Positions 12,841-25,477 of a stretch of DNA of 64,000 bases are shown here, piece after piece; the stretch's first letter is position 1; the number at the start of each line of letters is the position of its first letter. Position numbers and translations under genes: made by a program. Under the pieces are notes generated by a model. That model was given only the letters and a program-made list of their open reading frames with translations. It had not been told where the DNA came from and ran no database searches. The DNA is taken from the NCBI GenBank assembly GCA_030686995.1, contig CM060684.1, positions 10,169,897 through 10,233,896 of the forward strand, written 5' to 3'. Source of the stretch: Artemisia argyi. Lineage: Eukaryota > Streptophyta > Magnoliopsida > Asterales > Asteraceae.

Positions 12841-13802
12841 GAGAGCAGGGGTGAGGAGCCTAGGGTTTGATGGAAGGATCTAGAGCTCAAATGGAGGCCA
12901 CATATCTTCAATTCCCCTTAGGATGTCGACATCCCACCAATTTCTATCCATTTGAAACCTTCTTATCTTCAATCCACGTATCAAGGACCAATCAGGGAGC
13001 TCAAAGGTGCCACGGTGGAGGATTTATGACACCATCTGACAACGTGTCAGATGGTTCTAGAAAGATGCTTAGTACGAGGTTTGGATTTGGATAGGTAAGA
13101 GGTAAAAACGGGTGAGGTGCAGGGTAACTTGTGGGAGAGATGCACAGTAACACGCGCCATTTGTTTTTTTTATTATTGTTTGAGTTTGGGTGGGTCGGGT
13201 TTGGTATTAAGATTGGACCAGATTGTGGTGGTGGGCTTGTGTTTGGTTTCTGGGCCTGGGTAAGTGCAAGTAATATTAATTTTGGGCTAGTGTAAGGATC
13301 CGGTGTGTAGTAGCAATTTAAACCAAGGGACCAAAACTATAAATCTGAAAATATGAGGACCCAAACTGCCAATCTTCCATAATATTATTCCAAGGGTTAT
13401 TTGTGGCATTTCAAGAATAATGAGGGGCTGAGTTGTCATATTTCCAAAATATCTTCATAAGAACCAAAAGTGACAACTTTGAAAGTTGAGGGACCATATG
13501 TGTAACTTCTTCAAACTTATGACCAAGGGTTATTCTTGTAATTTCTTGAAATTTGAGGGTTCCATTTAATCATATGAGCTTTACTTTGACCACTAAGCTT
13601 CCCCGGCTCCGGCTTTATTGAAACTTTTCCAATTCTCGTGCTCGTTTTGTCATTTTCTCGTGATTTTTTCGTCCTTTTCTTAATATCCGTTCCTGCACAT
13701 TCACAAACACAAAAACACACATTCTTTGGCAATTTTGGTTAGTTTTTGGTTTATTTGGTCTTTTTTTTAGCTCAGAAAAGGTGAGTGAATAAGCACTCAC
13801 CA

Positions 13803-13821
13803 AAATCCTCCGGACTAAAGT
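13803..13821 (-). other. Terminal polypurine tract, copy B
   Basis: On - it reads TTTAGTCCGGAGGATTT directly before the LTR start TGGTGAGTGC. It matches the copy A tract apart from a few substitutions. Confidence 0.7.
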
Positions 13822-15899
13822 ATTGCCGTGTCCTCACGCAATGTGATCAATTCACGCTCACGAGATAAATAATTTCATAACTCTTTCTACTAACTTTGAA
13901 AAGTAGCAAGGAGGTTCAAAAGAGATTACAAAATCATTTATTCCCACAAACGCTCCGTTTTTCCAAATTTATTTCTTTATTCCACTTTATTCTATTTTTG
14001 GACTTTTCACACTTCATACTTGTGACGGTTTGTTGAACTTTCATTATTTTTGCAATAATTTTTAGGGTCTACGTGTAGAAACACTTCTATTTAAGAAGTG
14101 ACCATACGGATAAAAATCGTCATCCTTGATTTTTCACGAGCTCCCAAACTAAGCGTAAAAACGAGATCACATCTTATCTACAAATTTAATGCTAACACTA
14201 CTCATAAAAGTTACTTGTGGAAACTTCTTACTCCCATGTCCTAAGTTTTTGTATCTCATTATTTTATTTTTGTTGAGAAATGAATCGCTTCATATTTTCT
14301 CGTTTCAATATTTTTTAGTCCGATAGTGACACCTATGTTTAAACACTAAGTAGTTATTCATTTTCTCTTAAGAACCACTGCAATAGAAATTCGGTCCACA
14401 TCAAGGAATTTAGGGTACATACAATATCAAGGATGTAAGTTGCGGAGTACAATCACGTGCACCTCATGTGACTGATTACTAATCACTTATCACATGCACC
14501 TCACGCGCCAACAACTTATTTATACATACATAGCTCTTATTCAACAATACTTCAACTTTCATTTTTTCATTTTTCACTTTTTTTCACTTTTCTCATATTT
14601 TTCATACTTTTCTTGATTTTTTTCATAACATCAATGGAAGCTTATCGGGTAGCTCCAAAACCACATAGATAATCAACTTTTGACTTTTGATTCTTTCGCT
14701 TTTTGCTCTTTTTTTTTTTGATGTTCCTTGATATTTACCCAACTTCTAAAACAAAAATTCTCTTAAGAAAACAAATAACTAAATATTATTCAAACCTAAA
14801 AACCACTAATTAACCTAGAACATCTATTATATATTGGTGACGTATCTGATGGGAGTAAAAAGCCACGAGTACCTCTTATGAGCTCTAATGAGAACCACTA
14901 CTCCACGTTTAGCATTAAACTTGTAAATAAACTCTATCATTTCTCGTTCTCTGCAAATTTAAGACCTCAAATAATGAGATTAGCAGATGCTTAGCCAATA
15001 ATCAGCCACGCATATATAAAGTCAAATACGGGAGTTTGCAAACTCTTGGAAAGAATTCGCGTTTTGTAGCTCCTAGTGTAAGTGACTAGCGAAAGCTTTT
15101 CAAGCCGTGCATGTATAAAGTCAAGTACGGGAGCCGACAAAAGAGTAGCTCCTAGTGTACAAGGCTAGCACAAACTTTTATGATTATCATTGGTTAAGGG
15201 AACAAGCTAGGGCTCAACACGCCCGGTCAAGTCAAAATATTTATTCCCACTCTCGCCAGCAAGAAAGTCAACAAGGTGTGAAATCACTTATTCAAACTTT
15301 TATTATATTTTTGCACAACTTTTCTGACTTTTTCTCATTTTTTTTTTGCTTTTTCATGACTTTTTCATTCACTTTTCTTCAAAATTTTTGAAAATTTTCA
15401 ATTTTTTCAATTTTTTTTTTTCATTTTTTTGTGGAAAAACGGAGTTGCAAGAGTACACGACATGGTGAAAAATGCAAGGTCAAATCGAATCGAAGATTCA
15501 CCCCCCCCCCCCCCCCGGACTAGAATGAAACATTGTCCTCAATGTTTTAATGGGTAAAGGTAATCCTAACATAAATCTAGGCCGTTTATTAATTATGCCA
15601 AAGAAAACTTTAGTCGATAAGATTTACGGATATAGGATTTTCAAAAGCATCGACGAATGAGACTCGAGTGGAGAGAAAGACAAAACCACGAGCACGAGAG
15701 TCATCATAAATCGGGGACAATCCTGGACAATCATACACAAACAACCACGAAACACAAGATTGGAAGAGGTACCCCCTCCTCAGGTTATTTATTAGAAATA
15801 AGAAAATTAAGAAGATGAAATTGGATAAGCATGGGTTGCCTCCCACAAAGCGCTTTGTTTTTGATTACCGAGTCACGTAGCTTGACTCGATCCCTGAAT
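13822..15899 (-). other. 3' non-coding region of Athila copy B
   Basis: It corresponds to 4413-6385 of copy A. No env-like ORF is visible. Low-complexity T-rich stretches and the hairpin/internal polypurine module are present. Confidence 0.65.
15501..15547 (-). promoter_or_regulatory. Hairpin plus internal polypurine tract, copy B
   Basis: Reading on -, AAACATTG and CAATGTTT form the stem (15528-15547). CTAGTCC and a run of 16 G follow. The loop sequence differs from copy A but the stem does not, which suggests the structure matters. Confidence 0.6.
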
Positions 15900-17915
15900 T
15901 CAATCGTCCTTGAGGAAAGTTTGGAGATCCGGGACTACCATGGTTGGTACATCCCCTCCGAAATAGTGTTTCAAATGGTGACCATTCACCTTAAAGTTGG
16001 GACCATCAAGTTGAGCCAACTCAATGGTACCATAAGGGAACACTTGTGTTATGGTGAATGGTCCAGACCAATGGGTTTTAAGCTTACCCGAGAAAATCTT
16101 TAAACGAGAGTTAAAAAGAAGCACTTGATCACCAACGTTGAACACGCGGTCTTTGATCTTGGCATCATGAAGTCTTTTTGTTTTCTCTTTATAAATTAAA
16201 GAATTCTCGTAAGTTTGATCACGAAGTTCGACTAATTCGTTCAATTGAACTTTTCGGTGATCACCCGCGGTTTTTAAGTCAAAATTTGCATGTTTTAAGG
16301 CCCAATAGGCCTTGTGCTCAAGTTCGATGGGCAAATGACAAGCTTTCCCGTAAACCAGCTTATATGGAGTGCACCCAATGGGTGTTTTGTAAGCGGTCCG
16401 GAAAGCCCATAGAGCATCATCTAGCTTATCGGCCCATGAGGCACGGTGCTCACCTACGGTCCTTTCTAATATCCTTTTTAAGCCACGATTGGACACCTCC
16501 ACTTGACCACTCGTTTGTGGATGATAAGCCGTAGAAAGACGATGTGTGACACCATATTTAAGCATAACTTTAGCGAATTGGTCATTGCAAAAATGGGTCC
16601 CACGATCACTTATGATGGCTCGAGGTGTACCAAATCGGGCAAAGAGCTTTTTTAAGAATTTCACAACTACTCGGGCGTCATTGGTGGGGAGCGCCTTCGC
16701 TTCAACCCATTTGGACAAATAATCGACGGCCACGAGAATATACTTATTTCCTCTTGATGACGGGAATGGACCCATGAAATCGATGCCCCAAACGTCAAAA
16801 ATTTCACAAACTTGAATAGCATTTTGTGGCATTTCATCGTTTTGAGAAATTTTCCCTTGACGTTGGCAAGAATCGCATGATTTCACCAATTCATGGGCAT
16901 CCCGATAAATCGTCGGCCAATAGAAGCCGGAATCAAACACTTTCTTTGCGATGAAGTTGGCACCATGATGTCCCCCCGTGGGTCCACTATGGTATGCCAT
17001 AAGTATTTCAACAGCTTCCGTACCGTGAACACACCGTCGGATCACTTGATCCGCACAGACTTTGAACAAATAGGGGTCGTCCCAAAAATAATGTTGGACA
17101 TCTTTAAAGAATTTCTTCTTTTGTTGAGACGACAACCCTTTTCTTATGAAATTCCCCGCATGGTAATTCGCAAAATCGGCGAACCATGGGGTACTTTGGT
17201 CAATATTAGACACACTCCCAAGTGTCTCGAGAGGAAATGCATCGTTGATTTCCTTGTTCTCGAGAACACTTTGATGGGGATTCTCAAGTCGTGAAAGGTG
17301 ATCACCAGCAAGATTCTCAGCTCCTTTTTTGTCTCGTATTTCGACATTAAATTCTTGGAGCAAAAGAACCCATCGCATTAAGCGTGGCTTAGCATCTTGC
17401 TTTGCCATTAAGTATTTTAGGGCCGAATGATCCGTATACACTATGCACTTTTTAAGGAGCAAATAAGACCTAAATTTTTCGAAAGCATAGACAACCGCTA
17501 ACATATCCTTTTCGGTAGTTGTATAATGATGTTGGGCCTCGGTCATAGTCTTACTTACATAGTGTATCGGTTGAAAGTATTTATTCTTACGTTGCCCCAG
17601 AACTGCACCAATGGCATAATCACTAGCATCACACATTAGCTCAAATGGTAAGCTCCACTCGGGGGCAACTAAGATTGGTGCCTCCGTTAACTTTTTCTTT
17701 AAAACATTAAATGCATCGATGCATTCATTTGTGATGTTAAACGGAGCATCCTTTTCTAAAAGGTGGGTCAGAGGCCGGGCTATTTTGGAGAAGTCTTGTA
17801 TAAAATGTCGGTAAAAGCCAGCATGACCAAGGAAACTTCGGATTCCTTTGACGGTCGTAGGATGAGGTAGCTTAGCAATGACATCGACTTTTGCACGATC
17901 TACCTCAATCCCATA
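15900..17915 (-). pseudogene. Athila RT end, RNase H and integrase, copy B
   Basis: This frame continues the polymerase after the frameshift near 17910-17925. It carries the end of RT, RNase H ([22 protein letters not shown]), the integrase zinc domain ([10 protein letters not shown]...CDSCQRQGK) and the DDE residues in [17 protein letters not shown] and [11 protein letters not shown]. It ends with a basic tail 578 codons after the first Met (17636). Its sequence is close to copy A throughout. It would be part of a polyprotein and has no own start. Confidence 0.9.
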
Positions 17916-20239
17916 TTAGATATCTTATGGCCGAGGACTATGCCCTCTTTAACCATGAAGTGGCTCTTCTCCCAATTTAGAACCAAATTGGTGTTTTCAC
18001 ACCGTATCAGCATTTTCTCTAAATGGGAGAGGTAAGAGTCGAAAGAATTTTTGTAGACGGAGAAGTCGTCCATGAACACTTCCATGGTTTTTTCGATCAT
18101 ATCCAAGAAAATAGCCATCATACACCGTTGAAACGTGCCTGGAGCATTACATAGGCCAAAGGGCATTCTCCGATAGGCAAACGTTCCATACAGGCAAGTA
18201 AAAGTGGTCTTCTCTTGATCCGGGGGATCAATAGGGATTTGAAAGTACCCAAAAAAGCCATCCAAGAAACAATATAACTCATTTCCCGCTAACCGTTCAA
18301 GCATTTGGTCCATAAAAGGGAGCGGGAAATGGTCTTTATGTGTCGCATCATTCAACTTGCGGTAGTCGATACAAACTCTCCATCCGGTCACAAGTCTAGT
18401 CGGTATAAGCTCATTATCGTCATTTTTCACAACAGTGATTCCACCCTTCTTTGGAACACAATGAATCGGGCTAACCCATGAACTATCTGAGATCGGATAA
18501 ATCATTCCAGCGTCAAGGAGTTTAATAACTTCCTTTTTGATCACTTCGTGGATTAGTGGGTTAACCCGTCGTTGTTGTTGGACGGAAGCTTTGTGATTAT
18601 CGTCAAGCAGAATCTTATCAGTACAAAATTGAGGGTCGATTCCCTTAATGTCGGATATTTGCCAAGCAATAGCACTTTTATGCTTCCGAAGCACATCTAA
18701 GAGTCGTGTCTTCTCCTCATCTTTAAGGCCTTTTGATATTATAACCGGTAATTTATCATTTTTTTCCAAGTATGCGTATTCGAGATGAGGAGGCAAATCC
18801 TTGAGCTCGAGCTCCGGAGGATTCTCAATAGACGGCTTTACTTCTTTTACGTCTGCCATTTTTAAGTCCATCGGAGGGGGAGAAACAACCGGGTTTTTAT
18901 TTAAAAGTTTTTCAATCAATGAAATGTCCCCCTCTGGATCAAAGTTATTATTATCAATTTCCGGTGAAAATGATTCATTTGAAAGACAAGCATTTATTTC
19001 TTCCCAAGCGAGATCACTTCCCTCAAACGGAGTGAGGGAAGGGGAAGAATCGGAGACGATAGGTTCAAAAGAAGGAGTGGGATAGCCACTCGAAGCATTT
19101 TCGGTAAAACCAAGAAGTTCTTGAGAATACTCCTCCGTAGCTTCGTCAATAACATCGATTCGGTTGACGGAAGCAACATCGTAGTCGGAGGAGTATCTCG
19201 CGGTTTGATCAAGGTTAAAAGTGACGGCTTCATTTCCAACACGTAAGGTAATCTCCTCGTCGTAAACATCAATTAAAGCACGACCGGTCCTTAGGAAACC
19301 TCTCCCGAGAATGAGAGGAACCCGTGGATCGGCATCGAAATCAACAACCACAAAATCGGCAGGGAAATGGAATTTCCCAACATTGACAAAAATATCCTCG
19401 GCTATGCCAATTGGACGAGACGTAGATCGGTCGGCAAGCTCGAGGGTCATAAGCGTCGGTGTCAAGTTAGGGAGAGACAACTTTTTCCAAATTGACAATG
19501 GCATTAGGTTAATGCTAGCACCAAGATCGGCCAAGGCGAAGCATTGAACCATACCCGGAAAATTGCACGGTATAAGAAACTTGCCAGGGTCTTCAAGCTT
19601 TTCGGGTAGCTTTTTAAGAAGAACCGCTGAGCAATTCTCGTTCATTTGGGTTCTTGTCATTTCAAAAAGCTTTTCCTTATTATTTAAAAGTCCTTTTAGC
19701 ATCGAAGCAAATTTGGGCATCAAAAGTATAGCATCCGCGAGACTTATATCAAAGTGCAATTCTTGAAAAATCTGATAAAATTTTACCATTTGGTTTTTAT
19801 CTTTCTCGCGGTGCTTTTGTTCGTTTAAACATGACGGATAAGGCAACTTTGTTTTAACAGGAATATCTTTTTCATAAACAACTTTTTCCTTTCCCTTGGA
19901 CGTCGGGACCACCGGAGGATGGATGTCTTCGGTCCTTCCATTATTAATAGGAAATTCCGTATCCGTTGTCGCCTCGGGTTCACGGGCGACTACCTTGGGA
20001 GGTAGAGAAGAAGAGGTACTCGGAGCCGTTGGTCCATCATAAGAAACACCACTCCTTGTCGTGATCGCTTTAGCATCACCCCTCGGGTTAGCGATCGTGT
20101 TGCTAGGCAAAGTTCCAGAGCCCGAGGGTCGATCATTTAAACGCTTGTTAAGATCATTGATTTGATTAGCTAACAACCTTGTTGTTTCCTCTTGTTTTGT
20201 CATAAAAGCTTGTTGGTTTTGAAGCAATTGCTTAATCAA
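17900..20239 (-). pseudogene. Athila protease and reverse transcriptase N-terminal part, copy B
   Basis: The frame is in register with gag upstream. It holds the linker, protease (ALADLGASINLMP, then LILGRGF) and RT to just past FMDDF. Near 17915 the sequence has one base fewer than copy A, so the frame runs into a stop after [12 protein letters not shown] motifs before the break, including [11 protein letters not shown], are intact. Copy A is open where copy B is frameshifted, and the reverse is true at the protease-RT junction, so the lesions are independent. Confidence 0.9.
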
Positions 20240-21655
20240 CTCTTTCGTGGGCGACGGATTTGGAATAATAGCTTGATTTTGATTATTGAAATTTTGCCCA
20301 CGGTTTTGAAAATTGCCATGATTCAGATTTGCATTATTAAAGTTCCCTTGATTATTCTAAAAATTCCCATTATTTTGAAAATTGTTCCCTTGAGGCGGGG
20401 CTTGGTTTTGATTTCCCTGAAAATTCCGATTTTGGTTTACACCTTGGTTTTGAAAACCTTGATTTTACCGGTTTTGATTTTGATTAACTTGATGTGTACG
20501 GTTTTGCACATTGTTATTATGACTCTGATTTTGAAAACCGGGTGGTCCAAGATAATGGCTTGAATGGTAGCTGAGGAGATTTCGATCTCCTTGAAGAGAT
20601 GGGTAACCGTTGCCACCCATATTTGCAGCATACACGTTCTCTTGAACATAAGCTCCGGTTGACGGACACTCGTTATACGGATGTGGACCACCACAAGTAA
20701 CACAACCTTGATTCAAAACATTGACTTGATGACTTGGTTTTTCAATGGACATTTCATCAACTTTCTTAGTTAAAGCCACAATCATGTTTACCAATTCTTC
20801 ATTATTTTTACCATTATTAGACACTTGTGGTTTATTTCTTGACATTCTAACACGAGGTTTATTCTCAATTATCATGAAAGCATCATTCGTATTTCTAGCC
20901 AACAAGTTCCCACCTGCAGCAGAGTTGAGTGAGTCTTGGTCAACATGACTCAACCCATTATAGAAAGTGTCAATCTGCTGAAGGGGTGTGAACCCATGGT
21001 TCGGACATTTTTCCATCAAATCTTTGAATCGGTCCCAAGCTTCACTAAACGACTCATCAAAAGCTTGTTGGAACCGAAAGATTTGGGAACGTAGATTAGA
21101 AGTTTTAGAAGGAGGATAGAAATAATTCACAAACTTGGAAGCAAGATCATTCCAAGTGTGAATCGAATTGGGTGGTTCCTTTTCCAGCCAAGTCCGGGCT
21201 GCTCCTTTTAAGGAGAAAGGAAATAACTTCAATTTCACCACATCGTGAGGAACTTGATTCATTCTAATAGTCTCAGCGATGTCGGTGAAATTTCGGATGT
21301 GAGCATAGGGGTCTTCGTTATCAAACCCGTGAAAGGATATACCCGTGATTAAATTGAGTAATCCATGATTGATTTCAAAGTTGGCATTGATGTCTGGAAT
21401 CACAATAGCTCTCCTCACACCGTTAAATGGTGATTGGAGTTGTTCTTCCATCGGATGCGGATCAAATGCCGGTTGTTGTCCCATCGGCGGGACAACATTG
21501 TGCTGCGGACCACCCATCGGCGGCGGCCCGTTGTGTTGTTCGTTATGGTTCATCTCCTCGTCGTCAAGGAAATGAACCCGACTCGTATGTCGTAAAACCT
21601 GCTCGGGGTTTGAGAGCGGAGAAGTAAGATTTTCAGAAGTAGAACGGGTGTGCAT
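20240..21655 (-). pseudogene. Athila gag, copy B (two nonsense codons near C-terminus)
   Basis: The ATG is at 21655, about 500 bp inside the PBS. The protein has a His/Pro-rich N-terminus and then the Ty3-type gag domain (FPFSLKGAARTWL ... FQQAFDESFSEAWDRF). A knuckle of form CX2CX3HX4C (CVTCGGPHPYNEC) follows, then an Asn/Gln-rich tail. In-frame stops at 20465-20467 (TAA) and 20357-20359 (TAG) interrupt this tail. The frame otherwise runs straight into protease, so gag and pol formed one polyprotein. Gag would form the cytoplasmic particle that houses reverse transcription. Confidence 0.88.
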
Positions 21656-22158
21656 ACACCAAAAACAAAATTAAAAAGAAAAAGAAAATAGAAAAGAAAA
21701 TCTTTTTTGTTTTTATTTATTTATTATTTTTTTTATTTTTTTTCTCAAAAACTTTTTATTTTTTTGTTTTTCTTTTCTTAAAACGTAACGTTAATCGAAA
21801 ACCGTTTCTTTCAAAACCACGCGCGACGGGACGGGAGAGAAGAATGGATCTCTCTTCAGCTACCAATTTAATGTCTTAGCTATCCGTATTTCCCGCTTAT
21901 TCGGTTGTAGTAATTGAAATAGTCCGATAAACAACTAAATTACGTTTTCGTTATATTGGGAGACTTATTTGGTTTACAACGCCCTTTCTTTCGATCGAGT
22001 CGAGGCTGTAACTTTTATTATTTTTTGGTATTTTGTAAACACTTTAGTAAAAGTGTTTTGAATTTTTCAATTTTTTTTATAAATATATACACAAAATAGA
22101 GGAATGCTTAACAAAACACGATTTTTCAAAACAATATTCAAAAATTCACTTCAAGTCG

Positions 22159-22176
22159 TCCCCGGCAGCGGCGCCA
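22159..22176 (-). other. Primer binding site, tRNA-Asp, copy B
   Basis: On - it reads TGGCGCCGCTGCCGGGGA, five bases inside the 5' LTR. It matches the complement of the plant tRNA-Asp 3' end at 17 of 18 positions (tRNA sequence from general knowledge). Confidence 0.85.
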
Positions 22177-22181
22177 AAAAT

Positions 22182-24202
22182 TGATTCGTCGTGAAAACCA
22201 ATTATGTATAATTTAGTATAGTATCGAAGTGATTCGCAAGAAATACGGATCACCCGAGTCGTTTCCAAGTGAAGGTGTGAATGGAATCAAGAATATCGAT
22301 TCGCGTAAATCGTGTAGTGAGAAGTGGTGAAAAAGCAAATAGTGATCAAATAATTCAACTATCAACTAACAATTGAAATATGCAAAGAGTACAAGCTAGT
22401 AATGCACCAAAGTCTAAAACGTAAAAACGGAAATGCAAACGCGATTTTTAAAACGTAACATACGAATTAAAACGCGAGTTTTAAGCTATACTAACCCTAC
22501 GATCTTGGAAATAATTTTAAAAGGTAAAAATGATAAAAGAAAATTTTTAAAAAAAGAAAAATATATTTTTTTTTAACTTTTTAATAATTTTTTATGAATT
22601 AAAAACTAATTAAACTATTTAATAATTAAAATAAAATGTAAATAAAGTGAGAAAAATGCAAATTTAATTTCTAAAATTCAAAAATAACTGAAAACCATTT
22701 TCTAAAATATTTTTGGATTTTTCTGGGGTTTTTCTGATTTTTTTGGATTTTCTAATAATTAAAAAGTAATAAAAAGTGATTAAAAAATGAAAATTAATTA
22801 AGAAAAATAGCAAATTAACTCAGAAAAATATAAAAAATTGCAGAAAATTATATTTTATTATTATGAACCTATGAAAAATAAAATGAACAGATTATCACAC
22901 ACCAATAAGCAAATGGGCACAAAAAGCAGTTTGAATAAGAGTGATATAAGCACTCTAATAAGCTGATTTTTGAAAAGTTAAGGTGGCAACTACTAGACCA
23001 CCCAGCAGATAACTCAGGAAACACAAAAAACATGATTCTAACTATCCAATTGAACCCCAATTAGGCCTGAGATCAGCAGTGAAAAACCAAATAGGCTGCA
23101 AACAGTTGACTTTTTTATTACTTAAGAACTTTGACTTAATCTAATTTTATCAGCTTAAATCTAATCCTAGGTGTTATATTAACTTGTTTAACCACTTAAA
23201 TCACAATCACAAACATCAAACTAACAGTTTTTAAAAAGTTGCAGTAGCAGATCATAAAAATGCAAAAAGGATTTTTAGCAAACATGAAATTTTGACTTTT
23301 TGTAAATAATGTGCAAGTTTAATGGTTACTCTAGTTCTATAATGACCTAAGGAGACTAAAGATGCAGAAAAACAAGCAAGTGAACACCTCAGGCAAGCAG
23401 TGCACTGATTTCCCAAACACCCTTTTGGAACACTGTTACAACCTCAAAACCAATACAGCACTATTCAAAACACTTCCAAATCACCACTTATGCACTTACT
23501 ATGATTCACAAACATGAAATGACTCAGAAACACAGAGCTTTAACCACTATTATGCAAGAACAATAGATATGACCGATGATGATTATGATGATACAGTATA
23601 CTCAAATCAAAACTCAAACATAATCAAATAACTACTATAAACCAAAAACAGACAATAATAATAACTATTAAGCACAAATAAGCTAAAAGCAAACCACAGA
23701 TTTGATACTAAGCTATTTTACCAATAAGCTACAAAGATGGAATGTAAAAATGAAACTTACAAGCCCAAGTCCCCCTCAGCATGAAAAGAGGGGGTTCACT
23801 ATGCTTGCCTCTCTTTTGACAGGCCAAGTGGACACCTTCTTGGCTGCCTACAATCACCAATAAGCTCAGCTTATTCAATAAGCTGAGCAAGTTGACTTTT
23901 ATCGACTTTTTTTGAACTTTTTGAGTTTTTGAGAAATAAAATCACTACACTTGCTATAAGCTAAATAAGCTGAGATAAGTTCAAGTAAACTACTAAAAAG
24001 CTTTTGAAAATGAATTTAAGAAACAAATCAGAACATATATATATATTTTTTTTTTGAGATTTTCTATTTTTCTTATTTTTTTGGTTTTTATACTTTCTAA
24101 GTGTTGAAATAAGAGAGTAATTATTGTTAAACTATTATAAGCTTATGAAAGGCTAAATTAAACAAGGTTTTAAGAGAAAGCAAACATCTTTTTATAATTT
24201 TT

Positions 24203-24246
<44 letters not shown>

Positions 24247-25477
24247 AGTTTTCAATAAAGAGAAACAAATACTTGATAAATAACTTTTAAAAGTTTATAA
24301 AAGACTAGTATAAGCTGAATTAGGAATGGATTAAAACAGAATAAGCAATAATACTATGAAAATTAAGCTAAGATTTATAAGAAGAAATACTTTTATTAAA
24401 ACTTGAAAGTGAAATTACAAAGGCTAATCTAAATTACAAAGCTGAAGTAAATTTGACAGAGTAACTTTATCTAAAAACCTACTACTCAAATGGTGAAATC
24501 AGGGGGGGTTTATAGGAGAGCAGGGGTGAGGAGCCTAGGGTTTGATGGAAGGATCTAGAGCTCAAATGGAGGCCACATATCTTCAATTCCCCTTAGGATG
24601 TCGACATCCCACCAATTTCTATCCGTTTGAAACCTTCTTATCTTCAATCCACGTATCAAGGACCAATCAGGGAGCTCAAAGGTGCCACGGTGGAGGATTT
24701 ATGACACCATCTGACAACGTGTCAGATGGTTCTAGAAAGATGCTTAGTACGAGGTTTGGATTTGGATAGGTACGAGGTAAAAACGGGTGAGGTGCAGGGT
24801 AACTTGTGGGAGAGATGCACAGTAACACGCGCCATTTGTTTTTTTATTATTGTTTGAGTTTGGGTGGGTCGGGTTTGGTATTAAGATTGGACCGGATTGT
24901 GGTGGTGGGCTTGTGTTTGGTTTCTGGGCCTGGGTAAGTGTAAGTAATATTAATTTTGGGCTAGTGTAAGGATCCGGTGTGTAGTAGCAATTTAAACCAA
25001 GGGACCAAAAGTGTAAATATGAAAATATGAGGACCCAAACTGCCAATCTTCCATAATATTATTCCAAGGGTTATTTGTGGCATTTCACGAATGATGAGGG
25101 GCTGAGTTGTCATATTTCCAAAATATTTTCTTAAGGACCAAAAGTGACAACTTTAAAAGTTGAGGGACCATATGTGTAACTTCTTCAAACTTATGACCAA
25201 GGGTCATTCTTGTAATTTCTTGAAATTTGAGGATTGCATTTGACCATATGAGCTTCACTTTGACCACTAAGCTTCCCCGGCTCCAGCTTTATTGAAACTT
25301 TTCCCATTCTCGTTCTCGTTTTGTCATTTTCTCGTGATTTTTTCGTCATTTTCTTAATATTCGTTCCTGCACATTCACAAACACAAAAACACACATTCTT
25401 TGGCAATTTTGGTTAGTTTTTGGTTTATTTGGTCTTTTCTTTTAGCTCAGAAAAGGTGAGTGAATAAGCACCCACCA
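22182..25477 (-). repeat. 5' LTR of Athila copy B (3296 bp)
   Basis: It is nearly identical to the 3' LTR except for a 179-bp deletion at the 22939/22940 junction, a shorter (TA)n tract and a longer T run (24207-24245). It would drive element transcription. Confidence 0.93.
24507..24514 (-). promoter_or_regulatory. TATA box of copy B 5' LTR
   Basis: TATAAACC on -, about 965 bp from the LTR start. It is changed from the TATAAAAAC of the 3' LTR. Confidence 0.5.

Larger units (their letters stand above)
10269..13802 (-). repeat. 3' LTR of Athila copy B (3534 bp)
   Basis: On + it starts TGATTCGTCG and ends GCACTCACCA. It is 238 bp longer than its 5' partner. It keeps a 179-bp block (11025-11203) missing there and has a (TA)n tract of about 88 bp, against about 14 bp in the partner. 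Confidence 0.93.
10269..25477 (-). mobile_element. Complete Athila-type Ty3/gypsy retrotransposon, copy B
   Basis: This is a full element of 15,209 bp read on -: 5' LTR 22182-25477, PBS 22159-22176, gag-pro-RT-RH-IN, non-coding tail, polypurine tract and 3' LTR 10269-13802. ACGTG is present at 10264-10268 and at 25478-25482 as a perfect target duplication. The two LTRs share long identical tracts, so the insertion is fairly recent. Two nonsense codons in gag and one frameshift in RT prevent expression of a full polyprotein. Confidence 0.96.
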
